In this document: in pieces, positions 30,844 to 39,131 of the stretch
Layout: each line of letters starts with the position of its first letter
Position numbering within the stretch: position 1 is the first letter of the stretch
Origin: Streptomyces rubrogriseus
GTDB lineage: Bacteria > Actinomycetota > Actinomycetes > Streptomycetales > Streptomycetaceae
DNA: 64,000 nt
Reading direction: 5' to 3'
Assembly: GCF_027947575.1 (NCBI RefSeq)
Contig: NZ_CP116256.1
Location: 7,006,001 to 7,070,000 of the forward strand
Position numbers and translations under genes: made by a program
The notes under the pieces: generated by a model
Seen by the model: the letters and a program-made list of their open reading frames with translations, nothing else
The model's database searches: none
What the model was told of the DNA's origin: nothing

Positions 30844-31785
30844 TCAGACCTCGAAGAGGTCCTGGAGGCGGGCCTCGTCGTCCGGCTCCCAGTCGAAGGT
30901 GTCGCCGTGCACCGCTTCCGGCCGCCGGTGCCGCAGGGCCATCGGCAGGATCCGCCGCAGATGCCCGGGGGTCACCCGGTCCGCGTCCTCCAGGGCCGCG
31001 AGTGCCCGGGCCGCCAGCACGGCCACGATCTCCCCCCGCTGGCCCACCGCCTCGGTCCGTTCCGCGGCCCGGGCACACAGCTCCAGGATCTGGTCGGGGA
31101 CATCGACGTCACGCACCCGGCGCCGGGCGGCCGTCAGCCGGTCCCGGGTGCGCGCGTCGTCCCGCCGGGCGGCGGAGAGCCACGCGGAGTCCTCGCGCCC
31201 GAGTTCCTGCTCGAAGTCGAGCACGGTGCGCAGCAGCCGGTGCCGCTCCGTCGCGTCCAGGGTCTCGGCGGTGACCATCAGCCCGAAGCGGTCCAGCAGT
31301 TGGGGCCGCAGCCCGCCCTCTTCCGGGTTCATGGTGCCGACCAGCCCGAACGACAGGTACTTGGCGGTGTCCAGCCCCTCGCGCTGCACGGACAGGACGC
31401 CGGTGGCGGCGACGTCCAGGATGATGTCCACGAGGTGGTCGTCGAGGAGGTTGACCTCGTCGACGTAGAGCAGGCCCTTGTCCGCCGCGTCCTCCAGCAG
31501 CCCGGGTTGCGGCCGGGGCTCGCCGCGGATGAGCGCGTCCAGGTCCCAGCCGCCGACGACGCGGTCGTCGGTGGCGTTGATGGGCAGGGTGACCGGCAGC
31601 TCGCCGTGGGCCATCAGCGCGAAGGCCCGTACGAGGGTCGACTTGGCGGTGCCGCGCGGTCCGGCCATCAGCACGCCGCCGATGCGGGGGACGACGTGGT
31701 GGAGCTCCAGCGCCAGCTTGAGCTCGTCCTGGGCGACGACCCGGGAGTACGGCAGGATGCGCGGCCCCGGCACCGCGCCGCTCAC
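30844..31785 (-). CDS. ChlI-like AAA+ ATPase (magnesium chelatase/MoxR class)
   Basis: A 313-residue AAA+ ATPase with Walker A GPRGTAKST, Walker B GLLYVDEVNLLDD and sensor regions VGTMNPEEGGLRPQLLDRFGL, typical of the chelatase I subunit and related MoxR-type remodelers. It probably forms a hexamer that works on or with the vWA protein encoded next. The GTG start overlaps the stop of the upstream trypco1-like gene (GTGA), and I rejected an upstream in-frame start because it would run through that gene. Confidence 0.92.
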   Translation of the reverse strand: MSGAVPGPRILPYSRVVAQDELKLALELHHVVPRIGGVLMAGPRGTAKSTLVRAFALMAHGELPVTLPINATDDRVVGGWDLDALIRGEPRPQPGLLEDAADKGLLYVDEVNLLDDHLVDIILDVAATGVLSVQREGLDTAKYLSFGLVGTMNPEEGGLRPQLLDRFGLMVTAETLDATERHRLLRTVLDFEQELGREDSAWLSAARRDDARTRDRLTAARRRVRDVDVPDQILELCARAAERTEAVGQRGEIVAVLAARALAALEDADRVTPGHLRRILPMALRHRRPEAVHGDTFDWEPDDEARLQDLFEV

Positions 31786-32207
31786 GAACCGGCCCCGTCC
31801 GCCGCGCCGGTCCCCTGGCCGTCGGGAGCGGCTGCGGTGGAGGAAGCGGGGGCGGTCTGCCAGCGGAGCGTGATCTGGAGCTGGGCCTCGGCCCCGCTCC
31901 TGACGAGGGTGGCCACCCCGGCGTCGATCTTGATGGCGAGCTGCATCTCGATCTCGTCCGGCCGCAGCCCCTCCTGCAGCTCGCCGAAGCGCCGTACGGC
32001 CTGGGCGGCGCATCTGCGGGCGAGGTCCAGCCCGTCGGTGTAGACGTCCCGGGCCACCCGGACGACCCGCTGTCCGGCGCCGTCCCGGGTCTCCTCGTCG
32101 CCGAAGACGAGGTCGAGCCCGCCTGCGGCGGACGGGTCGAGGTGCGCGTCGACCTCGACCGGTATGGGCCCGTCCGCGCCTTCCGGCACGGGTCCCAATA
32201 AGATCAC
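31782..32207 (-). CDS. Trypsin-co-occurring domain (trypco1/CU044_2847-like) protein with a TTA codon
   Basis: A 141-residue protein with a beta-rich start (PIPVEVDAHLDPSAAGG), an amphipathic middle (GLRPDEIEMQLAIKIDAGVATLV) and a C-terminal strand (AQLQITLRW), matching the small trypco1-type proteins of trypsin/MoxR conflict loci; a second one lies at 46.3 kb. The third codon is TTA (bases 32199-32201), the only one I found in the genes of this window. In Streptomyces TTA needs the developmentally regulated bldA tRNA. GTG at 32207 has GGGGGAG six bases upstream; GTG at 32210 is an alternative. It is first of the operon ending at 24104. Confidence 0.82.
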   Translation of the reverse strand: MILLGPVPEGADGPIPVEVDAHLDPSAAGGLDLVFGDEETRDGAGQRVVRVARDVYTDGLDLARRCAAQAVRRFGELQEGLRPDEIEMQLAIKIDAGVATLVRSGAEAQLQITLRWQTAPASSTAAAPDGQGTGAADGAGS

Positions 32208-32269
32208 CACACGCTCCCCCTGGCCCAACTCGTGTGTGTTACAGGTGTGTTGAGTGGACCCCTGTTCTT

Positions 32270-32301
32270 CCCCGGGGCGCGGGGGGTTATGCGCCCCGGG
32301 G
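32270..32301. terminator. Terminator-like hairpin splitting the island
   Basis: CCCCGGGGCGC (32270-32280) and GCGCCCCGGGG (32291-32301) are perfect inverted copies around a 10-base loop, 38 bases after the stop of the second TIR-STAND-TPR gene and 63 bases before the next gene's start. It probably separates two transcription units. Between it and that start lie ACACAC-rich repeats that may include a promoter. Confidence 0.7.
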
Positions 32302-32338
32302 CAACGAACGTGACCGACCGGCCCCGTCCTTCGCGCCG

Positions 32339-35300
32339 TCAGGTGGTCTGGGGCTCGAAGTCCCAGTACGGACGGTTGCGGGAACGGGCGGAGACGGTGT
32401 GCGTGTGCTTGCTGCCCAGCGTCGCGTCGAGGTCGGACAGTGCCTCCTGCTCGACCTTCTCCGCCTGCCGGCGGTCCCGCAGGCCGCGCAGGTCCGCCGC
32501 GTACGCGATACGGGTCGACAGCGTGAGCGGATGCGTCCGCCCGAGCGACTCGATGGCCCGCGCCGCCGTGTCCCGGCTGAGTTCCGCGGCCCCCTCGGTG
32601 TCGCCCACCAGGTTCCGCAGCGCGGAGGCGTTCAGGGCGCAGCCGATTGTCCAGGGGTGGCTCTCGCCGACCGCCTGTGTCATCTCGGCCAGCGCCTGTT
32701 CGACGAGGACGTGGCCGTGCTCGCGTTCGCCGACGTTGCGCAGGATCAGTGCCTGGTTGGCGCGGGCCCCGGCGATGAACGGGTGCCCGGCGGGAAGCAT
32801 CATCTCGTAACGGGCGACGACTGCCTCGCTGAGCTCGCGGGCCTGGTCGATGTCGCCGTGTTCGCGGGCGTAGCAGCTCTGGCCGGTCGCGAAGATCAGC
32901 GTGAGCGGATGTGTCTCGCCCAGTACACGTTCTCCGCGCTCCAGAACACTGCTCAGCATCGTCCCCGGCTCCTCGCCGCCAGGTGCCCGCTCGCCGAGGC
33001 GGTACCGGCACAGCGCCAGGTTGTACTCGGCCTTGAGGGTCTGCGGGTTGTCCGGGCCCATCACGATGCGGTTCTCGCGCACGTTCTTCGCCTGGAGGGA
33101 CTCGGCGTCGGCGTAGCGGCCCAGCAGGCGAAGGTCGATGGCGTACGTGATCTCGGAGCTGAGCGCCCACGGATGGCGGGCGCGCAGCAGTTGGCGACGC
33201 GCCTCCATGGTGCTGCGGTCGGTCTCCAGCGTCTCCTCGTAGCGGCCGAGCAGGCGCAGGGAGACACCCAGGTTGTTCTGCGCGTTCAGGGTCCTGGAGT
33301 CCTGGTCGCCGAGGAGTTCGCGGTAGGCCGCCAGGACCCACTGGGAGAGTTCCAGGGCCTCGTCGTAGCGGGCCAGGCCGCGCAGGTCGCCGCCCAGGCC
33401 CGCGGCGGCGCGCAGGTGGTCGAGGTCCTGCGGTCCGCGTTCCTCCCTGAGGTGCTCGACCGCGTCGCGGCTGAGGGCCTCGGTGCGCGCGTAGTCGCCC
33501 ATGGCGCGCAGCAGGTTGGTGTAGTGGTAGGTCAGCTCCCAGATCCGCGCGTGGGTCGGACCGAGCAGGCGGCGCCAGGCGGTGAGGGCCCGCTCGCCGA
33601 GCTTGATGCCGGCCCGGTACTCGCCGGAGAAGTACATGTAGCGCAGGCAGTTCAGGACCATGCGCTGGACCTTCGTGTCCTTGCTCTTGAGGACGTCCGC
33701 GTACTTCAGGTGCGGCACGATCTCCGCGTAGCCCGGCCACAGCCGGGTTTCGGTCGGCCGGCCCGGATCGGCCGCGGCGAGGGCCCGCCGCACGACGTCG
33801 ATGAACTCGCTCCGGTCGGCGTCCGGCATGTCCTTGTGCACGATCTGGTGGACCATGCGGTGCAGGTAGAGCGATTCCCCGGCGGACACCGGTTCGTCGA
33901 GGGACGCCTCGTGGGACTCCAGCCGGACCACCGAGTAGGTGCGCAGCTGGTTGATCGCCTTGTTCCACAGCAGCGGGTCGTTGAGCAGTCCGGCGAGCTG
34001 CTCGGGCAGCTCGTCGACGGGCATTTCCTTAAGCAGTCGTACGGGGATGAACCCCGGCGCGAAGAAGGTGCACAGGCGCAGGAGGTCGACGGACTCCGGG
34101 ACGGTCTCCCGGAGTTTGTTCAGCAGTATCGACCAGGCGGTCTGGAAGGCCAGCGGGAAGTCCGCCGACACCTTCACCACATCGCTGTCGATACCGCCCT
34201 CCAGCAGGGCGATGTACTCGTCGACCGACAGGTCGGAGTCGTTCAGCCAGCCCGCCGTCTGGTCGAGCAGCAGCGGCAGGTCGCCCAGCGCCTCGGCCAG
34301 TTGGTCGGCGTCCGCCTCCGACAGGCGGGGGGCGCGGCGGCGGATGAACGCCACCGACTCGTCGCGGGGATAGACCCGGACTTCGAGCAGCTTGCTGTTG
34401 TGCTCGCTCCACTCGGGGTTGCGCGAGGTGACGATGACGTGTCCGGGGCCGGTCGGCAGCAGGTCCCAGATCTGGTCCGGCTCGTCCGCCCCGTCGAGGA
34501 CCAGCAACCACCTCGAGTAGGGCTCCCCGCGACGGAGCGCGTCGCGTACGGCGCGCAGCCGCTCGCCGTACTCCTGACCGGTCCGCAGGTTCAGTTTCGG
34601 GGCCAGCTCGGCCAGTTGCCGCCGGTAGGTGACGCGCTTCTCCGCGTTCACCCACCAGACCACGTCGTACTCGGACCCGAAACGGTGTGCGTACTCGGCG
34701 GCGAACTGGGTCTTGCCCACCCCGGACATGCCGTGCAGGGTCAGCACGCCGGCGCCTGACTCGGCGCTCTGGAGCAGGTGGTAGGCCTCGTTGAACAGCG
34801 GCTCGCGGCCGGTGAAGCGGGTGTTGCGCCGCGGCACCACCCCCCACACGTCCGGCATCGCCGCCGGGAACCGCGGCGCGCGCCGGGACTCCACCGAGGT
34901 CTCGGCGAGCGCCTCGGACGGCAGGTCGAGCCGGTCCAGCAGGCGGCGCTCCGCCTCCTCGGCGCCCATGTTGGTCAGGGCGACCGGTGCCAGTACGGCC
35001 GCGGCGGCCGGGACCGCCGCCGTGGTGACCGACACGGCCGCGAACCGGGAGGGGTCGGGGGCGACGATCTCACGCAGGGCCGCGTTCCACTCCTCGTGGG
35101 TACGCGGTCCGAGCTGGAAGTACCACTCGCTGACGATGATGAGGACCCGGCCCTCGGCGAGCGTCAGGTCGCGCAGCAGGTCCACCAGCGGGACGTCGGC
35201 CGGGGAGTCCCAGCGCAGGGGCACCACCCGTACGCCACGCCGCTCCAGCCGGTCCCCGATCCAGGCCGCCCAGGCGCGGTTGAAGCCCGCGAAGTGGATC

Positions 35301-35362
35301 GTGACCGTCTGCCTGGCGGTCCCCCTCTCGGCCGTCTCGACCGGCTTGCGAGCTCCAGACAT
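32339..35362 (-). CDS. TIR-STAND NTPase-TPR protein (FxSxx-COOH system TPR type), smaller copy
   Basis: A 1007-residue paralogue of the protein at 24.1-27.6 kb, lacking its N-terminal Ig-like region. The TIR-like domain starts at once (TVTIHFAGFNRAWAAWIGDR, about residues 19-150). The STAND ATPase has Walker A GMSGVGKTQ (about 209-217) and Walker B WLLVLDGAD, and TPRs fill the second half. The tail YWDFEPQTT is almost the same as in the paralogue. ATG follows GGAGG. A TAGGAT hexamer (35393-35398, minus strand) and an inverted repeat upstream suggest its own promoter after the HExxH gene. Confidence 0.9.
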   Translation of the reverse strand: MSGARKPVETAERGTARQTVTIHFAGFNRAWAAWIGDRLERRGVRVVPLRWDSPADVPLVDLLRDLTLAEGRVLIIVSEWYFQLGPRTHEEWNAALREIVAPDPSRFAAVSVTTAAVPAAAAVLAPVALTNMGAEEAERRLLDRLDLPSEALAETSVESRRAPRFPAAMPDVWGVVPRRNTRFTGREPLFNEAYHLLQSAESGAGVLTLHGMSGVGKTQFAAEYAHRFGSEYDVVWWVNAEKRVTYRRQLAELAPKLNLRTGQEYGERLRAVRDALRRGEPYSRWLLVLDGADEPDQIWDLLPTGPGHVIVTSRNPEWSEHNSKLLEVRVYPRDESVAFIRRRAPRLSEADADQLAEALGDLPLLLDQTAGWLNDSDLSVDEYIALLEGGIDSDVVKVSADFPLAFQTAWSILLNKLRETVPESVDLLRLCTFFAPGFIPVRLLKEMPVDELPEQLAGLLNDPLLWNKAINQLRTYSVVRLESHEASLDEPVSAGESLYLHRMVHQIVHKDMPDADRSEFIDVVRRALAAADPGRPTETRLWPGYAEIVPHLKYADVLKSKDTKVQRMVLNCLRYMYFSGEYRAGIKLGERALTAWRRLLGPTHARIWELTYHYTNLLRAMGDYARTEALSRDAVEHLREERGPQDLDHLRAAAGLGGDLRGLARYDEALELSQWVLAAYRELLGDQDSRTLNAQNNLGVSLRLLGRYEETLETDRSTMEARRQLLRARHPWALSSEITYAIDLRLLGRYADAESLQAKNVRENRIVMGPDNPQTLKAEYNLALCRYRLGERAPGGEEPGTMLSSVLERGERVLGETHPLTLIFATGQSCYAREHGDIDQARELSEAVVARYEMMLPAGHPFIAGARANQALILRNVGEREHGHVLVEQALAEMTQAVGESHPWTIGCALNASALRNLVGDTEGAAELSRDTAARAIESLGRTHPLTLSTRIAYAADLRGLRDRRQAEKVEQEALSDLDATLGSKHTHTVSARSRNRPYWDFEPQTT

Positions 35363-35392
35363 GCAGTGGCCTCCAGCACGTAGTACCGCAAA

Positions 35393-35469
35393 ATCCTAGG
35401 ACCCCGGAGCGTCGCGCGTAAGTCCGCCGACCGACGGCAACACCCCCTGTACGGACGATCTTTCCGTAC
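35393..35469 (-). promoter_or_regulatory. Spacer with -10-like TAGGAT and inverted repeat before the smaller TIR-STAND-TPR gene
   Basis: The 128-base gap holds GTACGGA and TCCGTAC (35449-35455 and 35463-35469) as a 7-bp hairpin after the HExxH gene stop, and TAGGAT on the minus strand at 35393-35398, about 31 bases before the ATG. The hairpin may be a weak terminator and the hexamer a -10 box. I see no good -35. Confidence 0.4.
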
Positions 35470-35490
35470 CCGGCCGCCGCGCGTGGGCAT

Positions 35491-37155
35491 TCATCCGTTA
35501 GAGGGCGGGAGCGCGGAGGCGTGACGCCGGGTCCACAGTGTGCGCGCGGCGGCCACGTACGCCTGCGCGCGTGCGACGTGGCCCCTGGGCGCGGGGTGTT
35601 CCGCCATCCGTTCGTGGGTGGCGGCCATCTCGTCGACGAACCGGCGTCCCCGCACGGTGAGGTCGGGCGAGCCGACGAGGGCGGGCAGGGCGGCCCCGAC
35701 CTGGGCGCGGTAGCGCGCGTGCTGGGCCCACGCCCAGTCCCGGTCCGGCAGCCCGCCGACGAGTGCCCGGCGCTGGTGGAACGCGGCCAGCGCGAGGTGC
35801 GAGTACGTGCCCTGGAGCAGGCCGTCGTAGGGCCGGGGATCGGCGCGCCAGGGGGCGAAGTACCGCGCCGCGGGACCCGCTCGGTGCAGGGTCACCAGGT
35901 CGCTGAGGGCGGCGAGCTTGGCGTGCTGCAACTCGTGGACGAGGGTGGCGGCGAGGGTCACGGGGTCGGGCGGGGTGCTGCTGAGGAGGGCGCCGAACGC
36001 CTCCCGGCGGGTGGCGCTGCAACTTCCGCGGCCGGTGCCGACGTCGGGCGGCGTCTCCAGCGGGACGAGGCAGCGCAGCAGCGCGCCCGCTTCGGCGAGG
36101 CGTTGCGCACCGCCCGCGCGGAGCGCGAGGGCCGTGCCGGACCAGGCCTGGAGCCACCGTTTGCGTTCCGCGTCGTCGAGGGCGAGCGGTGTGCGCAGGT
36201 CGCCGTGGCCGGGGCCGTCGGGCAGCTCGCGGTACGGGTCGAGGTCGTCCAGCGGCAGGGGCGGTGCCGTCGGGGTGAGGCCGGGGAGCGCGTGGGCGGG
36301 CGTCCAGGCGAGGGCGCCGGACCAGGCGCCGACGCCGCTCTCCAGGTGGACGGTCACGTCGGGGGCGTCGGCCTGGCGCAGGACCAGCCGGCCTTCGGTG
36401 CAGGTGACGTCGACGGGTACGTCACCGGACCGGGCCGTGTGCAGGGCGCCGAGCGAGGGGAGGGCGAGGATTCCGGCGCGGGCGGTGAGCCGGGTGCTGA
36501 ACGGGATGCCGGCACCGGCGGCGACCACCGCGGCGATCGCGCTGAAGTGCGCGAGGTCGCGCCGCAGCCGCCGCTCCCGCTCGCCGCCCGCCGGCCCCGG
36601 GGCGGCGTCGAGGCCACGCAGACAGGAGCGCGCCCAGGGGCCGGTGAGGGGATGGAACAGGCGGGCGCGCGCCGGGTTCGCGAACCGCGCGTCGCCACCG
36701 GCCGGGGCCGCACCGGCTCCCGCCCGGCTGGGCCACGCACGGGGCGGGGTTTCGCCGGCGGCCCGGGTACCCCACGCACCGGGCGGGGCGTCGGCCACGG
36801 CGCTCGTACCCCGCGCACCGGGCGGGGTGTCGGCGGCCTGGGTACTCCACGCACCGGGCAGGGCCTCGCGGTCGCTGCGCGTTGCCGCGCGGCCGGGCGG
36901 GTGCTCCGAGGTCGGCGCACCCGGCGCCGGGAGCCGGTCCGCCTCGGTCAGCAGTGCCCAGTCCGCGCGCAGCCTCGCCTTCTGCGCGGCGGAGCAGACG
37001 GACCGCTCCGCCCCCTCGGCCGCGTCGAGCACCGCACGCAGCAGGAGCAGCCGTCGCGTGTCCTGGTCCCGCACGAGGAGCGTCAGGGTGTCGGATCCAC
37101 CCTCGGTCCGGGCGAGTTCGAGAAGGGCCCGCTCGGGAACGACTGGAAACATCAC
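35491..37155 (-). CDS. HExxH-type putative peptide beta-hydroxylase (HEXXH motif domain protein)
   Basis: A protein of about 554 residues with the motif HELQH (TLVHELQHAKL, H407 and H411) near the C-terminus. This matches the HEXXH motif domain family that sits beside radical SAM RiPP maturases. Recent family naming treats it as an alpha-ketoglutarate/iron peptide beta-hydroxylase rather than a metalloprotease. An Ala/Pro/Gly-rich region (about 85-170) with repeats such as PPGAWGT separates a short N-terminal helix bundle from the main domain. GTG (or the next codon, ATG) overlaps the radical SAM stop, with GGAGG upstream, so the two are coupled. It probably acts on the FxsA-like peptide. Confidence 0.82.
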   Translation of the reverse strand: MMFPVVPERALLELARTEGGSDTLTLLVRDQDTRRLLLLRAVLDAAEGAERSVCSAAQKARLRADWALLTEADRLPAPGAPTSEHPPGRAATRSDREALPGAWSTQAADTPPGARGTSAVADAPPGAWGTRAAGETPPRAWPSRAGAGAAPAGGDARFANPARARLFHPLTGPWARSCLRGLDAAPGPAGGERERRLRRDLAHFSAIAAVVAAGAGIPFSTRLTARAGILALPSLGALHTARSGDVPVDVTCTEGRLVLRQADAPDVTVHLESGVGAWSGALAWTPAHALPGLTPTAPPLPLDDLDPYRELPDGPGHGDLRTPLALDDAERKRWLQAWSGTALALRAGGAQRLAEAGALLRCLVPLETPPDVGTGRGSCSATRREAFGALLSSTPPDPVTLAATLVHELQHAKLAALSDLVTLHRAGPAARYFAPWRADPRPYDGLLQGTYSHLALAAFHQRRALVGGLPDRDWAWAQHARYRAQVGAALPALVGSPDLTVRGRRFVDEMAATHERMAEHPAPRGHVARAQAYVAAARTLWTRRHASALPPSNG

Positions 37156-38948
37156 GAAGCGCCCCCTCCGGCCGGGCCCGTCCCGGCGGCAGCCGAACCA
37201 CTGACAACCGGCCACACCGAGGCCGCGCCCGCCGACGCGGGACCGGCCGAGGCGCCCGAACCGGCCGACACCGGCCCAGCGGGCGCTGGAGCGGGCGCTG
37301 GAGCGGCCACCGCCGGTCCGGCTGGCGCCGGTCCGACGGCGGAGGAACCAGCCGGCGCCGGTCCGGCGGCCGACGGACCGACCGGCGCCGGACCGGCGAC
37401 GGACGGGCCAACCGGCACCAGGCCGGTCGCCGACGAACCAGCCGAGGCCGGCCCGGATTGCGCCGGGCCGCCGGTGGCGGCGGAACCGGCCGGCGCTGGA
37501 CCGATCGCCATCGGACCGGCCGACGCCGGGCCGATGGCGTACGGTCCGGCCGACGCCGGGGCGACGGCAGACGGCCCGGACGAGGCCGGGGCCGTCGCGG
37601 ACGGGCCAGTGGCCGCCGGACCGTTCGCGGGCAGACCGTTCGCGGAGGGACTGCTCTGCGGCAGGCCGATCGTCGCGGCCGCACCGCTCTCCGGCGGGCC
37701 AGTCGCGGCCGTACCGTTCTCCGGCAGGCCGGTCGCGACCGTACCGTTCTCCGGTAGGCCGGTCGCGACCTGGTCGCCCGGAGCCGGTCCCCCCGTCGCG
37801 GCGGTGAGCCGCGAGGACACGTGGCGGATGAAGCGCTGGAGGTCCGCGCAGTACACGGACGGGTTCCGGAAGCCGTGCCCGGCGCGGTAGCGGTGCGCGT
37901 AGTGCCCGCCCCCGCAGACCCGCAGCAGCGGGCAGGCCCGGCACTCCCCCGCGAGCGACGCGGGGCCGGCCTGCCGGGCGGCGACACCCGGGTGCCGCAG
38001 CGCGTCGTCGAAGGTGTGGCGGAACACGTCGAGGCCGGTGCGCGCGGCGCCGGGATACGCCGACTTGAGGGAGTCGACCTGCTCGATCGACCCGTCGGTC
38101 TCCACCACGACCGCGTCGAACGGCGCGAGCCCCAGCGCCTCGGTGGCCGCGGGCAGACCCAGCAGGAGCGCCACGCACTCCTCGAAGAGCCGTACCCGGA
38201 CTTCCCGCCGCCCGGCGGCCCACCAGCGGTCGAAGACGGCGCACAGCCAGTCGCCGTACCGGACGCCGGTCCGGCCCGGCGGCGGCGCGGTCCAGTTGCC
38301 GTGCGGCAGCAGCAGGTCCAGCGCGGGCGGGCGCAGGCCGAGCAGCGACTCGTACGTCTCGACCGGGTCCAGCGTCGGGTCGACGACGGTCAGCAGCCCC
38401 GCGTACGACTCGGGGAAGCGCTCGGCGACCAGGCGGGCTCCCCGTGCCGCGGCGGGCCAGGACGGGCGGCCCGCGTGGTCCACCCGCCGTCGGTTGTGGG
38501 CGGCGGTGCCTCCGTCGAGGCTGATGCCGACGCGGATGCCGGCGTCGGCGAGTACGGCGAGGCGTTCCTCGGTCAGCAGGGTGGCGTTGGTCTGCACGGT
38601 GGCGTGGACCTGACACCCTCGCGGAACCAGCTCCCGCACCCGCCCGGTGACCTCGGCGAGCGGGCCGGCCCCCGCGAGCAGCGGTTCACCCCCGTGCAGA
38701 ACCAGGGCGAGGTCGCGCAGCGCGTGCCGGTCGGCGTGCTCGGCGATGCGGGTGGCGGTGCGGTCCAGGACGGCGGCGGAGGCGGCGGCGGGACGGTCGC
38801 GCCAACTGCCGTCGGGGCCTTCGTAGAGGTAGCAGTAGGTGCACGCGAGATTGCAGCGGCCGTGCATCTTGACGATGAACTGCCGAAAGGGAAAGGGTCC
38901 TTCGGTACCGGTCCGCCGACCGGGTACGACCGGGGCCGGATCGGTCAT
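37152..38948 (-). CDS. fxsB: FxsB-like radical SAM/SPASM peptide maturase with repetitive C-terminal tail
   Basis: About 598 residues. The radical SAM cluster motif is CNLACTYC (C32, C36, C39), followed by HGGEPLLAG, QTNATLL and GISLDGG, and a SPASM-type Cys-rich end (ECRACPLLRVCGGGHY ... SVYCADL). FxsB enzymes join an aromatic ring to a residue two positions on, making a three-residue cyclophane. The catalytic part ends near residue 385. Roughly 210 further residues are Ala/Gly/Pro/Ser repeats, starting with three near-identical 10-residue units (VATGLPENGT type), unlike normal enzymes of the family. Start is uncertain: GTG 38963 and ATG 38978 are alternatives. It lies 183 bases after the precursor gene. 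Confidence 0.9.
   Translation of the reverse strand: MTDPAPVVPGRRTGTEGPFPFRQFIVKMHGRCNLACTYCYLYEGPDGSWRDRPAAASAAVLDRTATRIAEHADRHALRDLALVLHGGEPLLAGAGPLAEVTGRVRELVPRGCQVHATVQTNATLLTEERLAVLADAGIRVGISLDGGTAAHNRRRVDHAGRPSWPAAARGARLVAERFPESYAGLLTVVDPTLDPVETYESLLGLRPPALDLLLPHGNWTAPPPGRTGVRYGDWLCAVFDRWWAAGRREVRVRLFEECVALLLGLPAATEALGLAPFDAVVVETDGSIEQVDSLKSAYPGAARTGLDVFRHTFDDALRHPGVAARQAGPASLAGECRACPLLRVCGGGHYAHRYRAGHGFRNPSVYCADLQRFIRHVSSRLTAATGGPAPGDQVATGLPENGTVATGLPENGTAATGPPESGAAATIGLPQSSPSANGLPANGPAATGPSATAPASSGPSAVAPASAGPYAIGPASAGPMAIGPAPAGSAATGGPAQSGPASAGSSATGLVPVGPSVAGPAPVGPSAAGPAPAGSSAVGPAPAGPAVAAPAPAPAPAGPVSAGSGASAGPASAGAASVWPVVSGSAAAGTGPAGGGAS
37681..37770. repeat. Three tandem 30-bp units in the radical SAM gene tail
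   Basis: Units at 37681-37710, 37711-37740 and 37741-37770 are in frame. The last two differ at one base and the first differs from the second at five. They encode the VATGLPENGT-type repeats. Such arrays expand and shrink by slippage, and looser copies continue to about 37200. Confidence 0.85.
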
Positions 38949-39131
38949 GGCCTGTTCCGACACTCCAGCACCCCCCATGCCGTGACGGTCCGCCGGCGTC
39001 GCCGCGAGTCGGCGCCACGGCACCGTGCCGCACGAAGCCGCATTCCCGGCGCGGCGGGTGCCCGAAACTCGGCGCCGCGAAAGTTGTCCTGTTCACATGT
39101 CTTCATGCGCCCGGATGACCGCGGCCGCCGG
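38949..39131 (-). other. Spacer between precursor and radical SAM genes
   Basis: This 183-base gap is long for an operon. It holds the palindromes CACGG-CA-CCGTG (39016-39027) and CATG-AAGA-CATG on the transcribed strand. It may form a partial terminator that keeps enzyme expression below that of the precursor, as in many RiPP clusters. No other gene was recognised. Confidence 0.4.

Noticed and set aside
28862..31785. True magnesium or cobalt chelatase
   Set aside because: No tetrapyrrole genes are near, the large chelatase subunit is absent, and the MIDAS and AAA motifs of the D-like protein are degenerate.
37681..37770. CRISPR-like array
   Set aside because: The 30-bp units are directly adjacent, in frame and without spacers; they code for protein repeats.
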